Source: Myxococcales bacterium (GTDB lineage: Bacteria; Myxococcota_A; Polyangia; Palsa-1104; JAEUJZ01). From it: DNA of 64,000 bases. Below the pieces are notes generated by a model, which had not been told where the DNA came from, searched no databases, and saw nothing but the letters and a program-made list of their open reading frames with translations. The stretch is taken from the NCBI GenBank assembly GCA_016794465.1, contig JAEUKA010000014.1, positions 124,001-188,000 on the forward strand. The letters run 5' to 3'. Positions within the stretch are counted from its first letter, which is position 1. Each line of letters starts with the position of its first letter. Made by a program: the position numbers and the translations under genes. Shown here piece after piece: positions 39,994-49,900 of this stretch.

Positions 39994-40593
39994 ATGCCAT
40001 CCACACACTCAAGCCCCGAGAGCGCAGGCTCTGCCGTTGATCAGAGCTGCGCGGTCATCGAAAAAATCCTCGGCCTCAGCACGTCACATCGCGAGTCCGA
40101 TCGAGGAATTTTCATCGACAGAGGTCTTTACGTCATCAAGCAGGGCTCGTCGTACGTGATGATCTCGGTGGCCCACACCGGTGAAAACCGCGACCAAGCA
40201 CTGGTTCGAGTGACGGCTCAAGTCGTCGCAGGGGTCAAGCCCGAGCCAGCCTTGCTGCGCAAGCTGCTGATCTTGAACGGACGGCTGCGGTTTGGCGCGT
40301 TTGCCTATGAGCCCGATGGCGACTTGATCTTGTTTTCGCACAGCCTCCTCGGGGGAGCGACGCTCAACCCCAATGAAGTGATGGCGGCGGTACACGACGT
40401 GGCCCTGGCGGCAGACCGCTACGACGACCAGATCGTCGCGCAGTACGGCGGTCGGCGCATGCAGGATGTCATCGAAGAGTCGGCGTGGGCGCGCCTGCTC
40501 AAGAAGGCTGGCGATGAGCCGCCGCATCCACACCTTGACGAAGAGACGACCAAGAAAGCGCCAGCGTCGGGCGGCAAGAAGAAGGGAAGCTAG
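39994..40593 (+). CDS. YbjN/CesT-like chaperone-fold protein
   Basis: About 199 residues from ATG 39994, with AGGAG 8 nt upstream. A central alpha/beta domain (GLYVIKQGSSYVMISVAH, LVRVTAQVVAGVKP, LLRKLLILNGRLRFGAFAYEPDGDLILFSHSLLGG) fits the YbjN / type III chaperone-like fold; the C-terminus is Lys-rich and disordered. Proteins of this fold bind peptides or stabilise partners. The partner is unknown; cystathionine beta-synthase starts 2 nt downstream, so the two are co-transcribed. Confidence 0.75.
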   Translation: MPSTHSSPESAGSAVDQSCAVIEKILGLSTSHRESDRGIFIDRGLYVIKQGSSYVMISVAHTGENRDQALVRVTAQVVAGVKPEPALLRKLLILNGRLRFGAFAYEPDGDLILFSHSLLGGATLNPNEVMAAVHDVALAADRYDDQIVAQYGGRRMQDVIEESAWARLLKKAGDEPPHPHLDEETTKKAPASGGKKKGS

Positions 40594-40595
40594 CC

Positions 40596-42119
40596 ATGGC
40601 CAAGCCCACCAAGCGTCCGGCGAGTGGCAAGCCTCCAGCAGCTGCAGCAGCCCCAGCCAGTGACCGCAGCGGCAAGCTGATGCACGGCGCCTGCGCTGAC
40701 ATCACGCACGCGATCGGTCGAACGCCGATTGTGCGACTCAACAAGGTCGCCACCCACGTCCGCAGCTCGATTTACGTCAAGTGCGAGTACCTAAACCCCG
40801 GCGGCTCGATGAAGGACCGCATCGCACTCAACATCATCCGTGACGCCGAAAAGAAGGGCTTGCTCGGACCGGGTGGTGTCATCGTCGAGGCAACCTCCGG
40901 CAACACCGGCGCGGGCCTGGCGATGGTGGCGGCCTTACACGGCTATCAGTGCATCTTTGTCATGCCCGACAAGATGTCGACGGAAAAAGTCGCAAACCTC
41001 CGCTCGCTTGGCGCCAAAGTGGTGCTGTGTCCAACGGCGGTCGATGCCGAGGACCCGCGCAGTTACTACTCGGTGACCAAACGGCTCGTCGCTGAGACTC
41101 CGAACGCCTTTCACGCCAACCAGTATCACAACCAGGCCAATCCCGAGGCTCACTACCTGTCGACGGGCCCCGAGATCTGGGAACAGACCGCTGGAGAGAT
41201 TGACACCTTCGTCGCTGGCATGGGCACCGGTGGCACCATCTCGGGCTGTGGCAAGTACTTCAAAGAGCAGAATCCGAACATCAAGATCGTCGGTGTCGAT
41301 CCAATTGGCTCGATCTACTACGAGCTGAAAAAGACCGGTCGCATCACCAAGCCGTTCTCGTACTCCGTCGAGGGAATTGGCGAAGACTTCGTCCCGACGA
41401 CCATGAACCTTGGCATCGTCGATGAGATCATCCGCGTCGATGACAAAGACTGCTTCTTGCTGACCCGTGCGCTGGTGCAAAAGGAAGGCGTCATGTGCGG
41501 TGGCAGCGCCGGAGCAGCCGTCATGGGCGCGATTCGTTACGCCGAGCAGCTCGACGCGCAGGGCCTGCCGCCCCAGAACATCGTGGTGCTTTTGCCCGAC
41601 AGCTCGGGGAAGTATCTGTCGAAGATCTTCGACGACAACTGGATGCGCGACAACGGCTTCCTCGACACCGAAGATCCGCTGGGCACAGTCTCGGACATCT
41701 TCGCCAGCCGCCCGCCTCGTCCAGTCATCACCGCCGAGCGAGGTGCGACGCTGCGCCAGGTGATCTCAGTCCTCAAGGAGCATGGCATCTCGCAGGTGCC
41801 GGTCCTCGATCGCGGTCGACTGTGCGGCATCGTCGCCGAGGTCGATCTGCTCAACCACATTCTGGTCAAGGGCGCGTCGTTTGAATCGACGATTGAGCCG
41901 ATCATTGAAGCCGACTATCAGACGGTGACGCCACAGACCAAGGTGCGGCTGCTCAAGACGATCTTCAACGATGCCAAGATGGTGTGCGTGCTGTCGTCGG
42001 GTCCCGTCAGCGGCGGCGATGGCAACAAGGCCGACAAGTCCACCGTCCCCAGCGACAGCCTGCTCGGCGTCATCACCAAGATCGACCTCATCGACTACCT
42101 GGCCACTCGCCGCAGCTAA
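40596..42119 (+). CDS. cbs: Cystathionine beta-synthase with CBS-domain pair
   Basis: 507 residues. The PLP fold type II core covers about 30-355: GRTPIVRLNK, PGGSMKDRIA with the PLP Lys, SGNTGAGLA and GTGGTISGCGKY (phosphate loop). A tandem CBS pair follows (about 370-500; PVITAERGATLRQVISVLKEHGISQVPVLD). This architecture fits cystathionine beta-synthase (serine + homocysteine to cystathionine) better than cysteine synthase, which lacks CBS domains. The first 25 residues are Ala/Pro/Lys-rich. CBS domains may sense adenosyl ligands. Confidence 0.88.
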   Translation: MAKPTKRPASGKPPAAAAAPASDRSGKLMHGACADITHAIGRTPIVRLNKVATHVRSSIYVKCEYLNPGGSMKDRIALNIIRDAEKKGLLGPGGVIVEATSGNTGAGLAMVAALHGYQCIFVMPDKMSTEKVANLRSLGAKVVLCPTAVDAEDPRSYYSVTKRLVAETPNAFHANQYHNQANPEAHYLSTGPEIWEQTAGEIDTFVAGMGTGGTISGCGKYFKEQNPNIKIVGVDPIGSIYYELKKTGRITKPFSYSVEGIGEDFVPTTMNLGIVDEIIRVDDKDCFLLTRALVQKEGVMCGGSAGAAVMGAIRYAEQLDAQGLPPQNIVVLLPDSSGKYLSKIFDDNWMRDNGFLDTEDPLGTVSDIFASRPPRPVITAERGATLRQVISVLKEHGISQVPVLDRGRLCGIVAEVDLLNHILVKGASFESTIEPIIEADYQTVTPQTKVRLLKTIFNDAKMVCVLSSGPVSGGDGNKADKSTVPSDSLLGVITKIDLIDYLATRRS

Positions 42120-42223
42120 CCGAACCCGCTGCCGCTCTGACGGCGCTGACTCCGCACAGACAGACAGTCCCCCCGCTGCCACCGCGTGCGCACAGCGTAC
42201 CGTGATGTGGTGCGCTGTCAGAG

Positions 42224-42306
42224 TGCCGAAGGAGGGAGTCGAACCCTCATGTCCCGGAGGACGAGGGATTTTGAGTCCCCTGCGTCTGCCATTCCGCCAC
42301 TTCGGC
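42224..42306 (-). tRNA. tRNA-Leu (anticodon CAA)
   Basis: The minus strand reads GCCGAAG... with the matching 3' CTTCGGC acceptor arm and discriminator A at 42224. The anticodon loop is CTCAAAA, giving CAA; the T arm carries GGTTCGA. Long variable arm, about 83 nt, typical of Leu. CCA is not encoded. Confidence 0.95.
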
Positions 42307-42391
42307 TCGGACCGAGAAACAGCGGCACGCTATCACAGCGAAAGTCCGCTTCGCACCATTTTTGTAAGAGATTGCGCGGAGTCCGCAGCGG

Positions 42392-43759
42392 CTACGGGCA
42401 CGGCAGATACGCCGCCGAGCGCGCGGATACCTTCACATACATTCGCAGATAGGCATCGTGAGCGAACAGACCGGCGATCTCGACGCGACCGATGTCGGCT
42501 TTGACGCAGGCCTCGGGACCAGGGTTTAGCTTGTGACGGACCACGAGATCCCGGCTGAGCTTGTCGCGCACCGCCTGCAGCCGCGATCCGATGTCGAGCC
42601 GCAGCGCTTGCCGAATCTGCTTCTTCATCTTGTCGCTGTCGATTGAGGTCTTGAGCCGTAAGATCGCACTCTTGGTTTCGATCGTCGGCTCGAGGTTGGG
42701 CACCGACAGCTGGTTGTCGACGATCTCGGGCGTACCGGACATATAGAGATCCCCGACGAGATCGATCTTAAAGCCCTTCTTCACAAAGCCGTTCAGGTGC
42801 AGCTTGGTGACGATCTGGCCCCCCGATGCGTAGAGCTCGGGCTTTTCAAGATAGAGGTCGGGATACTCGGGATCGAAGACGAGCTTGCCGTCTGTGAACG
42901 CCTGCTTCATCGCTTTCTGCAGCTCGGCATAGGTCGCAGCGATGGGCACTGTGACCTCGAACGGCCCCGAGGGAATGCTGGCGACGTTGTGCAGCGGCGG
43001 CAGCTTGACGGACCCAGCGGCGATGCCCTTTTCATCACTACACGGCAGAGTCACCGACGGCGCAACCACTACACTTAGGTCTTTTTCAAACCCACCCGAG
43101 AGCACACTTGGACCGGCCTCGATCGACTGCAGGCCCAGCTTTACGCACGCTCTGGCATCACCAACGGGAAACGCGATCGGTCGTGCCAGCTTCGCGTAGT
43201 TTTCTGCCAGCAAGGGCCGCAGATCGATGCGCAGCTCGCGCAGCCGCTTCTCGACCTCGTCCTTGATGATGGTCAGCGCCCCGGCTCCCCACTCGGCGGC
43301 TCGCAGCAGCTTGTCGTCGCTTTGGACCTGGACCTGCGGGTTTTGCAGCAGCGCCATATAGTCCGAGCCGAGCGCCGGCTGAACCTCTGCGGTGAGCGTA
43401 ATGGTGAAGGTCGGATTGGTGGCGACAGTGGCCTGACCGGTGATGGTCGCACGCACCCCAATGGTCGAAGCGGCATTGTTAAAGCGCAGCTCGACAGGAG
43501 TGCGCTTCCAGATCAGCTTGCGCTGACCCAAAAACGAAAACGGCACCTCGCCTGTCTGCGGCACCGTCACTTCAATCAGCTCGCGCAGTCCCGTCTCGGT
43601 CAGGCTGATGTGCATGTTGACGCGCGAGTGCGGCGGGTCAGCTATCGCCGGTCCAGGGACCAGCGGTGGGCGGGGTGGATACAGGGCCTCGGTGCATGCC
43701 GAAGACAGCGTTCCCAGTCCGAGCAACAGCACCGCAACATGGCGGGAAATGACGTTCAT
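42392..43759 (-). CDS. DUF4403-like outer-membrane lipoprotein
   Basis: About 455 residues from ATG 43759 (MNVISRHVAV). Lipobox LGTLSSAC near residue 22. The mature part matches the DUF4403 pattern: long amphipathic beta strands and helical pieces (LTETGLRELIEVTVPQ, VEKRLRELRIDLRPLLAENY, YLEKPELYASGGQIVTKLHLNGFVKKGF, IDSDKMKKQIRQALRLDIGSRLQAVRDKLS), resembling lipid-transfer TULIP/AsmA-like folds. Function unknown; periplasmic face expected. Longer starts to 43816 lack support. Confidence 0.75.
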   Translation of the reverse strand: MNVISRHVAVLLLGLGTLSSACTEALYPPRPPLVPGPAIADPPHSRVNMHISLTETGLRELIEVTVPQTGEVPFSFLGQRKLIWKRTPVELRFNNAASTIGVRATITGQATVATNPTFTITLTAEVQPALGSDYMALLQNPQVQVQSDDKLLRAAEWGAGALTIIKDEVEKRLRELRIDLRPLLAENYAKLARPIAFPVGDARACVKLGLQSIEAGPSVLSGGFEKDLSVVVAPSVTLPCSDEKGIAAGSVKLPPLHNVASIPSGPFEVTVPIAATYAELQKAMKQAFTDGKLVFDPEYPDLYLEKPELYASGGQIVTKLHLNGFVKKGFKIDLVGDLYMSGTPEIVDNQLSVPNLEPTIETKSAILRLKTSIDSDKMKKQIRQALRLDIGSRLQAVRDKLSRDLVVRHKLNPGPEACVKADIGRVEIAGLFAHDAYLRMYVKVSARSAAYLPCP

Positions 43760-43895
43760 GCGGCAGATGGTAGCACCGTCTCGCCCGGCGCCAACCCCCC
43801 GCCAATCCCTCCGCAAGATCAGGCCATTTTCCGCCGACGCGAATCGCGCCGCTTGATATCCTAGGAAGCTAGTCTTGTCGCACCGCTAGCACTTC

Positions 43896-46800
43896 GTGTG
43901 GGGGGAGAACGCGGACTTGGCCGAGCCGGGCGGAAACAAGGACGACGAGCCGTGGTCGCCGCCGACCTCTTTCGAGGAATACCGGCTCCTGTGGCCGCTT
44001 GGCCGAGGAGGGATGGGCGAAGTCTACCTCGGTCACGACACGGTGCTCGACCGCCCGGTGGCCATCAAGTTCGTCATGAACTTAGAGGCCGACCAGCAGG
44101 CTCGCGAGCGCTATCTCATCGAAGCCCGCGCGGCGGCCCGGCTGCAGCATCCCAACGTCGTCACGATTTACCGCGTCGGTGAAATCGAAGCGCATCCGTA
44201 CATCATTGCCGAATACATCCAAGGGCAGGATATGCAGGCGCTGCCGAAGCCGGTGCCGTGGCAGTTTGCGCTGGAGCTGGCAGTTGGACTTTCGCGGGGT
44301 CTGGCCGCCGCCCACAAGCGCGGGGTGCTGCACCGCGACATCAAGCCCGCCAATGCGATCTTGGCCGATAACGGAGAGGTCAAGCTGCTCGACTTCGGAC
44401 TGGCGAAATACATCGACAAGCCGGACGCGGTGACGGTGCGATGGGCCAACCATGAAGTGGTGGCACCGACGATGGAAGCGACGGCCTCGGGACACTTTGC
44501 TCCGCTCGGCAATGAGCCGTCGTCGCCGATGGATATTCCGTCGAAGATTCATGTGCAAGGTCATCCCGCGCTGTCGGCACAAAAGCTGGTGCCGCTGCCG
44601 GCTGCGTTTCCGGCGATCCAGCAGTCCGATGATCAGTTTCGCCCGGTGGAGCTGATGCGTGCCGAGCCGCAAAAGACTCCGCTGGGTTATTCGCGCAGCA
44701 GTCAGATCAAGGGCACACCGATTTACATGGCACCAGAGCGACTGCTCGGAGCGCCAGCGACTCGACGGTCGGACGTGTACTCGATGGGCGCGCTGCTCTA
44801 TGAGCTGCTGTCGGGGGTGCCGCCGCACTACGACGTGCCGTTCGAGAAGCTGCCGCAGGTGGTGCCGGAGCGAGACGTACCGCCGCTTACCCACTTGGCT
44901 CCGTCGGTGGACTCGCAGCTGGCGCAGGTCATCGATCGCTGCTTGAAGCGCAATCCCGCCGATCGCTACTCGTCGGGGGAAGACCTACAGAGCGCGCTGG
45001 AGCAGTGTGTCAAAGGCAAGCATGCGGCGATGCTCCCCGAGGGCAATCCGTACCGAGGTGTGCTGGCCTACGACAGTGATCACCGGGCGCTGTTCTTAGG
45101 TCGGCGCAGTGAGTGCGGAACGCTGCTCGACCGGCTGCGCAGTGAGTCGGTGCTGGTCATCGCTGGGGATGCGGGTAGCGGCAAGACCTCGCTTTTGCGG
45201 GCGGGTCTGTTGCCGCTGATTGGCGAGGGCGCGGTGGGAGCGGGTCGACGCTGGCGGACGATCTCGACGCAGCCGGGACGACATCCGCTGCAGTCGCTGA
45301 GTGAAGCGATCGCCGAAGCGCTCGGTCCGCGCACCGATCAGGACGACTTGCAGCTGCAGCTGCAAAAAGACCCGGAGTCGGTGCAAAAGCTGCTTCACAA
45401 GCGCACCAGCGACCGTCGCGGCATCGTCCTGTTTATCGACCAGCTTGAGGAGCTGCTGACCCAGGGCTCAGCGAGTGACGCCCAGACGTACATGCGCGCG
45501 CTGACGGTCCTGTTCGAGCGTCATGCCGGCCTGCGCCTGCTGCTCGCGGTGCGGAGCAACTTTCTGGGCACGATGGCGACGCTGGCCAGTGAGCTGCTCG
45601 ACTGGACGCGCGAGGTCTACTTTCTCAAGTCACTGCCGCGCGACAAGCTGCGCGAGATCATCGTCGAGCCAGCGCTGAGCAAAGGGGTCAGCTACGGTCC
45701 ACCGGCGTTCATCGATGAGCTGATCGAGTTTGCGTCGCGGGGCGATGGCGGGCTGTCGCTGCTCGGGATTGTCCTGGCCGAGCTGTGGGATGCGCGTCAA
45801 GACAACACCATTGGCGATGCGGCGCGGCAGGCGATAGGTGGCGTTCCGGGCGCGGTGGCTCGGCATGCTGATCACGTGCTCGGGTCGCTGTCGAGAGAGC
45901 GTCGCACCACCGCCCGCCGAGTCTTGCTCGCACTGGTGACGCCCGATCGCTCGCCGTGTCAGCGCAGTGAAGAGGACCTGCTGGCCCTGGGAAGCGATGC
46001 GGCCAAGGTGCTGCAGGTGCTGCTGAGTGGCCGACTACTCAGCTTAATGGAGACGCCAACTGGCTCGGCGCTGGGACTGGCGCACCCAATCTTGGCGCAG
46101 CAGTGGCCGACGATGCTGCGCTGGCTGGACGAGCAGCTGCCGCAGGCTTCGCGACCCTCGCTGCCGGCCTTAAAGCTGCCGGTGCAGTCGACCTCGACGC
46201 AGGCGCGACAGGTGATGTGGGCGATCTTGCCGACGCTGCTGCTCCTCGGCGGGATGGTGGGTCGGGATGTGTACCGTCGCTCGCAAGGGCGAACACAGAG
46301 CGCGCTGCAGCTGGCCCAGGCCGAGCAGGCGCTGCAAGAGGCGCGCGGCAAACATGCGCTGGTCGAGCTGTATCAAAAACAGGCGCTGTCGGCGCTGGAC
46401 GGGCCACGGCCGCAGCAGGCAGATCGGATGTGGGAGAGTGCGCACAGTGCCGCTGCCGAGGCCGAGCGGGCGTATAGCCGGGCCAGCCAGGCCTTGGAAC
46501 AAGCGCTCAGCAATGACAGCACCCAGAGTGTGGCGCGCAAGCGGCTGGCGCTGGTGCTGTATCAGCGAGCCCTGCTGGCCGAGCTGGATCAGCAAGAGCG
46601 GCTGCTCGACGACCTGCTCAAGCGGCTGCAGCTGTACGACGACGACTTAAAGTTCAAAAATCGCTGGCAGATGCCGGGACTGCTGTGGCTCAGCAGCCAG
46701 CCCGAGGGAGCGACTGTGACGGCGCAGCGCCATGTGCTCGATGCGCAGGGCAAGTGGTCCGTCGCGGACAGCCGGGTGCTAGGAACGACCCCGCTGCGCG

Positions 46801-46922
46801 GTCAGCTGATCGTGCCGGGGAGTTACCTGCTCACCGTTTCCCTGCCAGGACACCGAGATGTACGTCTGCCGACGATGGTCGGACATGACGAGGAGATCAA
46901 GCAGCATGTCAGCCTCCCGTGA
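43896..46922 (+). CDS. Membrane Ser/Thr kinase-STAND ATPase protein with PEGA-like periplasmic end
   Basis: 1008 residues (GTG 43896; TTG 43917 possible). Kinase domain: Gly loop LGRGGMGEVY near 35-44, VAIK with Lys58, HRDIKPAN near 146, DFG near 166; a 75-residue insert separates DFG from the APE-like GTPIYMAPERLLG. Then NPYRGVLAYDSDHRALFLGR leads into a STAND-type NTPase with P-loop GDAGSGKT at 424-431 and LFIDQLEELLT. A TM near 770-790 (AILPTLLLLGGMVGRDVY) is followed by a helical stalk and a PEGA-like domain (GTTPLRGQLIVPGSYLLTVSLPG). All catalytic residues present. Overlaps the next gene by 17 nt. Confidence 0.88.
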   Translation: MWGENADLAEPGGNKDDEPWSPPTSFEEYRLLWPLGRGGMGEVYLGHDTVLDRPVAIKFVMNLEADQQARERYLIEARAAARLQHPNVVTIYRVGEIEAHPYIIAEYIQGQDMQALPKPVPWQFALELAVGLSRGLAAAHKRGVLHRDIKPANAILADNGEVKLLDFGLAKYIDKPDAVTVRWANHEVVAPTMEATASGHFAPLGNEPSSPMDIPSKIHVQGHPALSAQKLVPLPAAFPAIQQSDDQFRPVELMRAEPQKTPLGYSRSSQIKGTPIYMAPERLLGAPATRRSDVYSMGALLYELLSGVPPHYDVPFEKLPQVVPERDVPPLTHLAPSVDSQLAQVIDRCLKRNPADRYSSGEDLQSALEQCVKGKHAAMLPEGNPYRGVLAYDSDHRALFLGRRSECGTLLDRLRSESVLVIAGDAGSGKTSLLRAGLLPLIGEGAVGAGRRWRTISTQPGRHPLQSLSEAIAEALGPRTDQDDLQLQLQKDPESVQKLLHKRTSDRRGIVLFIDQLEELLTQGSASDAQTYMRALTVLFERHAGLRLLLAVRSNFLGTMATLASELLDWTREVYFLKSLPRDKLREIIVEPALSKGVSYGPPAFIDELIEFASRGDGGLSLLGIVLAELWDARQDNTIGDAARQAIGGVPGAVARHADHVLGSLSRERRTTARRVLLALVTPDRSPCQRSEEDLLALGSDAAKVLQVLLSGRLLSLMETPTGSALGLAHPILAQQWPTMLRWLDEQLPQASRPSLPALKLPVQSTSTQARQVMWAILPTLLLLGGMVGRDVYRRSQGRTQSALQLAQAEQALQEARGKHALVELYQKQALSALDGPRPQQADRMWESAHSAAAEAERAYSRASQALEQALSNDSTQSVARKRLALVLYQRALLAELDQQERLLDDLLKRLQLYDDDLKFKNRWQMPGLLWLSSQPEGATVTAQRHVLDAQGKWSVADSRVLGTTPLRGQLIVPGSYLLTVSLPGHRDVRLPTMVGHDEEIKQHVSLP

Positions 46923-49900
46923 AGTCGAGTGGAAGCCCCCAAAGCTGTTCGATGGCTATCGCGTCCTGTGGACGATCAGCCGCACCGAACAGAGCTCGCT
47001 CTGCATGGGCCAAGACACGGTGCTCGACCGTCCCGTGACCATCCGCTTTCTCGACCTGGAAGAGCGGGACAGCGGCCTGCGCGAGCGGTTCTTGGCCGAA
47101 GCGCGCTCGATTGCGCGGGTGCAGCATCCCAACGTCGTGACGGTGCACCGCGTCGGCGCGATCGATGGCCGCCCCTACATCATCAGTGAGTACGTGCGCG
47201 GTCAGACGATTGAGCAGCTGCCGAAGCCGCTGCCATGGCGACAGGTGTTGCCGCTGGCGATGGCGGCGGCGCGGGGTCTGGCGGCGGCACATCGGCGCGG
47301 GGTTTTGCATCGCAGCCTGCGCCCGAACAACATCATCGTGGCCTCGGACGGGACCATCAAGCTGACCGACTTTGGACTGCGGGAGTTCTGCGGCGAAGAG
47401 ATCTCGCAGGTTCGATCGCTGCTCGATGGGCCGAGTCAGCCGGCTGATTCCCAGCCCGAGCTGCTTCTGCCCCACCGAGCGGCGGAGCTGCGACTGCGTG
47501 CCGACCTGTTCGCGGCTCCGGAGCTGAAAGCCAAGGAACCCCCGACGCAGCGAGCGGATCTGTTCGCACTCGGTGCGATCCTGTATGAGCTGTGTATTGG
47601 CAAGCCGCCGCCGGTGTCGGTCATCCAGAATCCACCGAGCGACGATCTCCAAGCCAGCGGCTGGCCGGTCGACATCGACTCGCGACTGGCGAAGATCATC
47701 CTGCGCTGCCTGCGGGCCCATCCACCGGAGCGCTTTGGCTCGTCGGAGGAGCTGGAGTCCGCACTGGAACAGCTACAGCCCCGCAGCGGCGCCGACAAGA
47801 TTCCCGAGGGCAATCCCTACCGAGGTCTGCTGCCCTTTGAAGCCGAGCATCGGTCGCTGTTTTTTGGTCGCCGCAGTGAGATCGGAACTCTCGTCGAGCG
47901 CCTGCGTACCGATGCCTGTGTGCTGGTGGCCGCCGAGTCTGGCGTGGGCAAGTCGTCGCTGTGTCGAGCCGGTGTGCTGCCGCTGGTCGCGGAAGGTGCG
48001 CTTGGTGGTGGTCGTCGCTGGCAAGTGCTGACCCAGGTTCCGGGGCGACATCCGCTGCGCTCGCTGGCCCAAGCAGTGGCGCCACAGCTCAAGCAAAGTG
48101 AGGACGACTTTATCCGGGATCTCAGTTCGGAGCCCGAGCGACTCGGGCGGATGCTGCACCAGAGCCAAGGCTCAGACAGTGGGCTGCTGCTATTTATCGA
48201 TCAGCTCGAAGAGCTGTCGACGATTGCCGATCCGCGCGAAGCCAGCATCGTCGGCGAAGCGCTCGGGAGTCTGCTGGCCCGGATTCCCAGTGTCCGGCTG
48301 CTGATCACGGTCCGGAGCGACTATCTGGGACGGGTGGCGAGCCTGCCCAGCATCGGGGAAGCAGTGACGCGCTCCCTGTATATTCTGCGACCGCTCGGAC
48401 CGGATCGGATTCGTGAAGCGGTGGTGGGGCCAGCCCATGCCAAAGGAGTGCTGTTTGAGAGTACCGAGCTGATCAGCGGACTGGTCGATTCCACGGCTCA
48501 CACCGACGGAGCGCTGCCGCTTTTGCAGTTTACTTTGGCCGAGCTGTGGGAGGCACGGGAGGGCAATCGCATCACCAAAGCGGCGCTCGATGCGATCGGA
48601 GGAGTCACCGGTGCGCTGTCGCGGCATGCCGATCACGTCATCGGAACGCTGCCACCTCCTCAGCGCAACAGTGCCCGCCGCGTCTTGATGAGCCTGGTGA
48701 CTCTGGAAGGAACGCGTGCTCGCCGCAGTGAAGAGGAGCTGATCAACGCCGATGCCAGTGCTCGCTTGGCGCTGGAAGCGCTGGTCCAGGGTCGATTGCT
48801 GGTGGCCCGCGATACGGCGGAAGGAACCGCGTACGAGGTCGCGCACGAAGCGCTCATCAAAGGATGGTCGACGCTAAGTCGCTGGCTGGAGGAGTATTCC
48901 GAGAGTCGTGCCGCCAAGCAGCGCCTGGAAACCGCAGCTGCCGAGTGGCGCCGATTGTCGCGGAGTCCGGAAGCACTGTGGTCAGGACAACAGCTGGCGG
49001 ATCTGGCACTCCTGGAAGAAGGGGACATCGGAACCCGCGAAGCAGAGTTTGTCGCGGCCTCCCGCAGATCGGTTCGCAAGCGCCAAGTACTACGCAACCT
49101 GATGATTGGCGCGCTGCCGCTCCTCGCCGGACTTAGCTACGGAGCGTTCGAGTATGCCGCGCACCGCAACCTGACCAAACGCATCTCTGCTTATCTGACC
49201 GAAGGTCGCAGTGAGCTCGATACTGCCCGTCGGCGCAACCGCGAAGTAGAGGAGCTGCGAAGGAGTGCCTTTTCCGCGTTCGATGCGATGAAAGGAACCG
49301 AGGGAGAGGAGCTGTGGACGCGGGCACTCACCACAACTGTGGAAGCAGAGCGAGCCTATTCCCGCGCCAGCCAGACGTTTGAAGCGGCACTTACTGCGGA
49401 CAGTACGCATGTGGAATCGCGCGAGCTGTTGGCCGATGTGCTCTATGAACGAGCGCTGATTGCAGAGCGTGATCGCCGACCGCAGCAGCTGGATGATCTG
49501 CTACAGCGGATGGCTCTTTATGATGTCTCGCAGGCTCGGGTAAAGCGCTGGAATGCCCCCGCATCCTTGACGCTGCAAACGACTCCTTCCGGAGCACGCG
49601 TGACGATTGGACGCTACGAGCGTGATCCGAAAGGACGCCGTCTGCTCACCGCCATTCACGAGCTGGGAGTCACTCCGATCAGGGAATCGACGCTCGCACC
49701 GGGTTCCTATCTGCTTACCGTCCATGCAGAAGGACAGACAGAGATCCGCTACCCAGTCGTACTGTATCGCGATCAAAAGCTCCCCATCGATCTGACGCTG
49801 CCGAGCCAGACAGAGATTCCCAGCGGCTTTGCCTACATTCCGCCCGGACGATTCCTATTCGGCTCCGCAGCAGAAGAGACGATGCGCAAGGGCCTGCTCT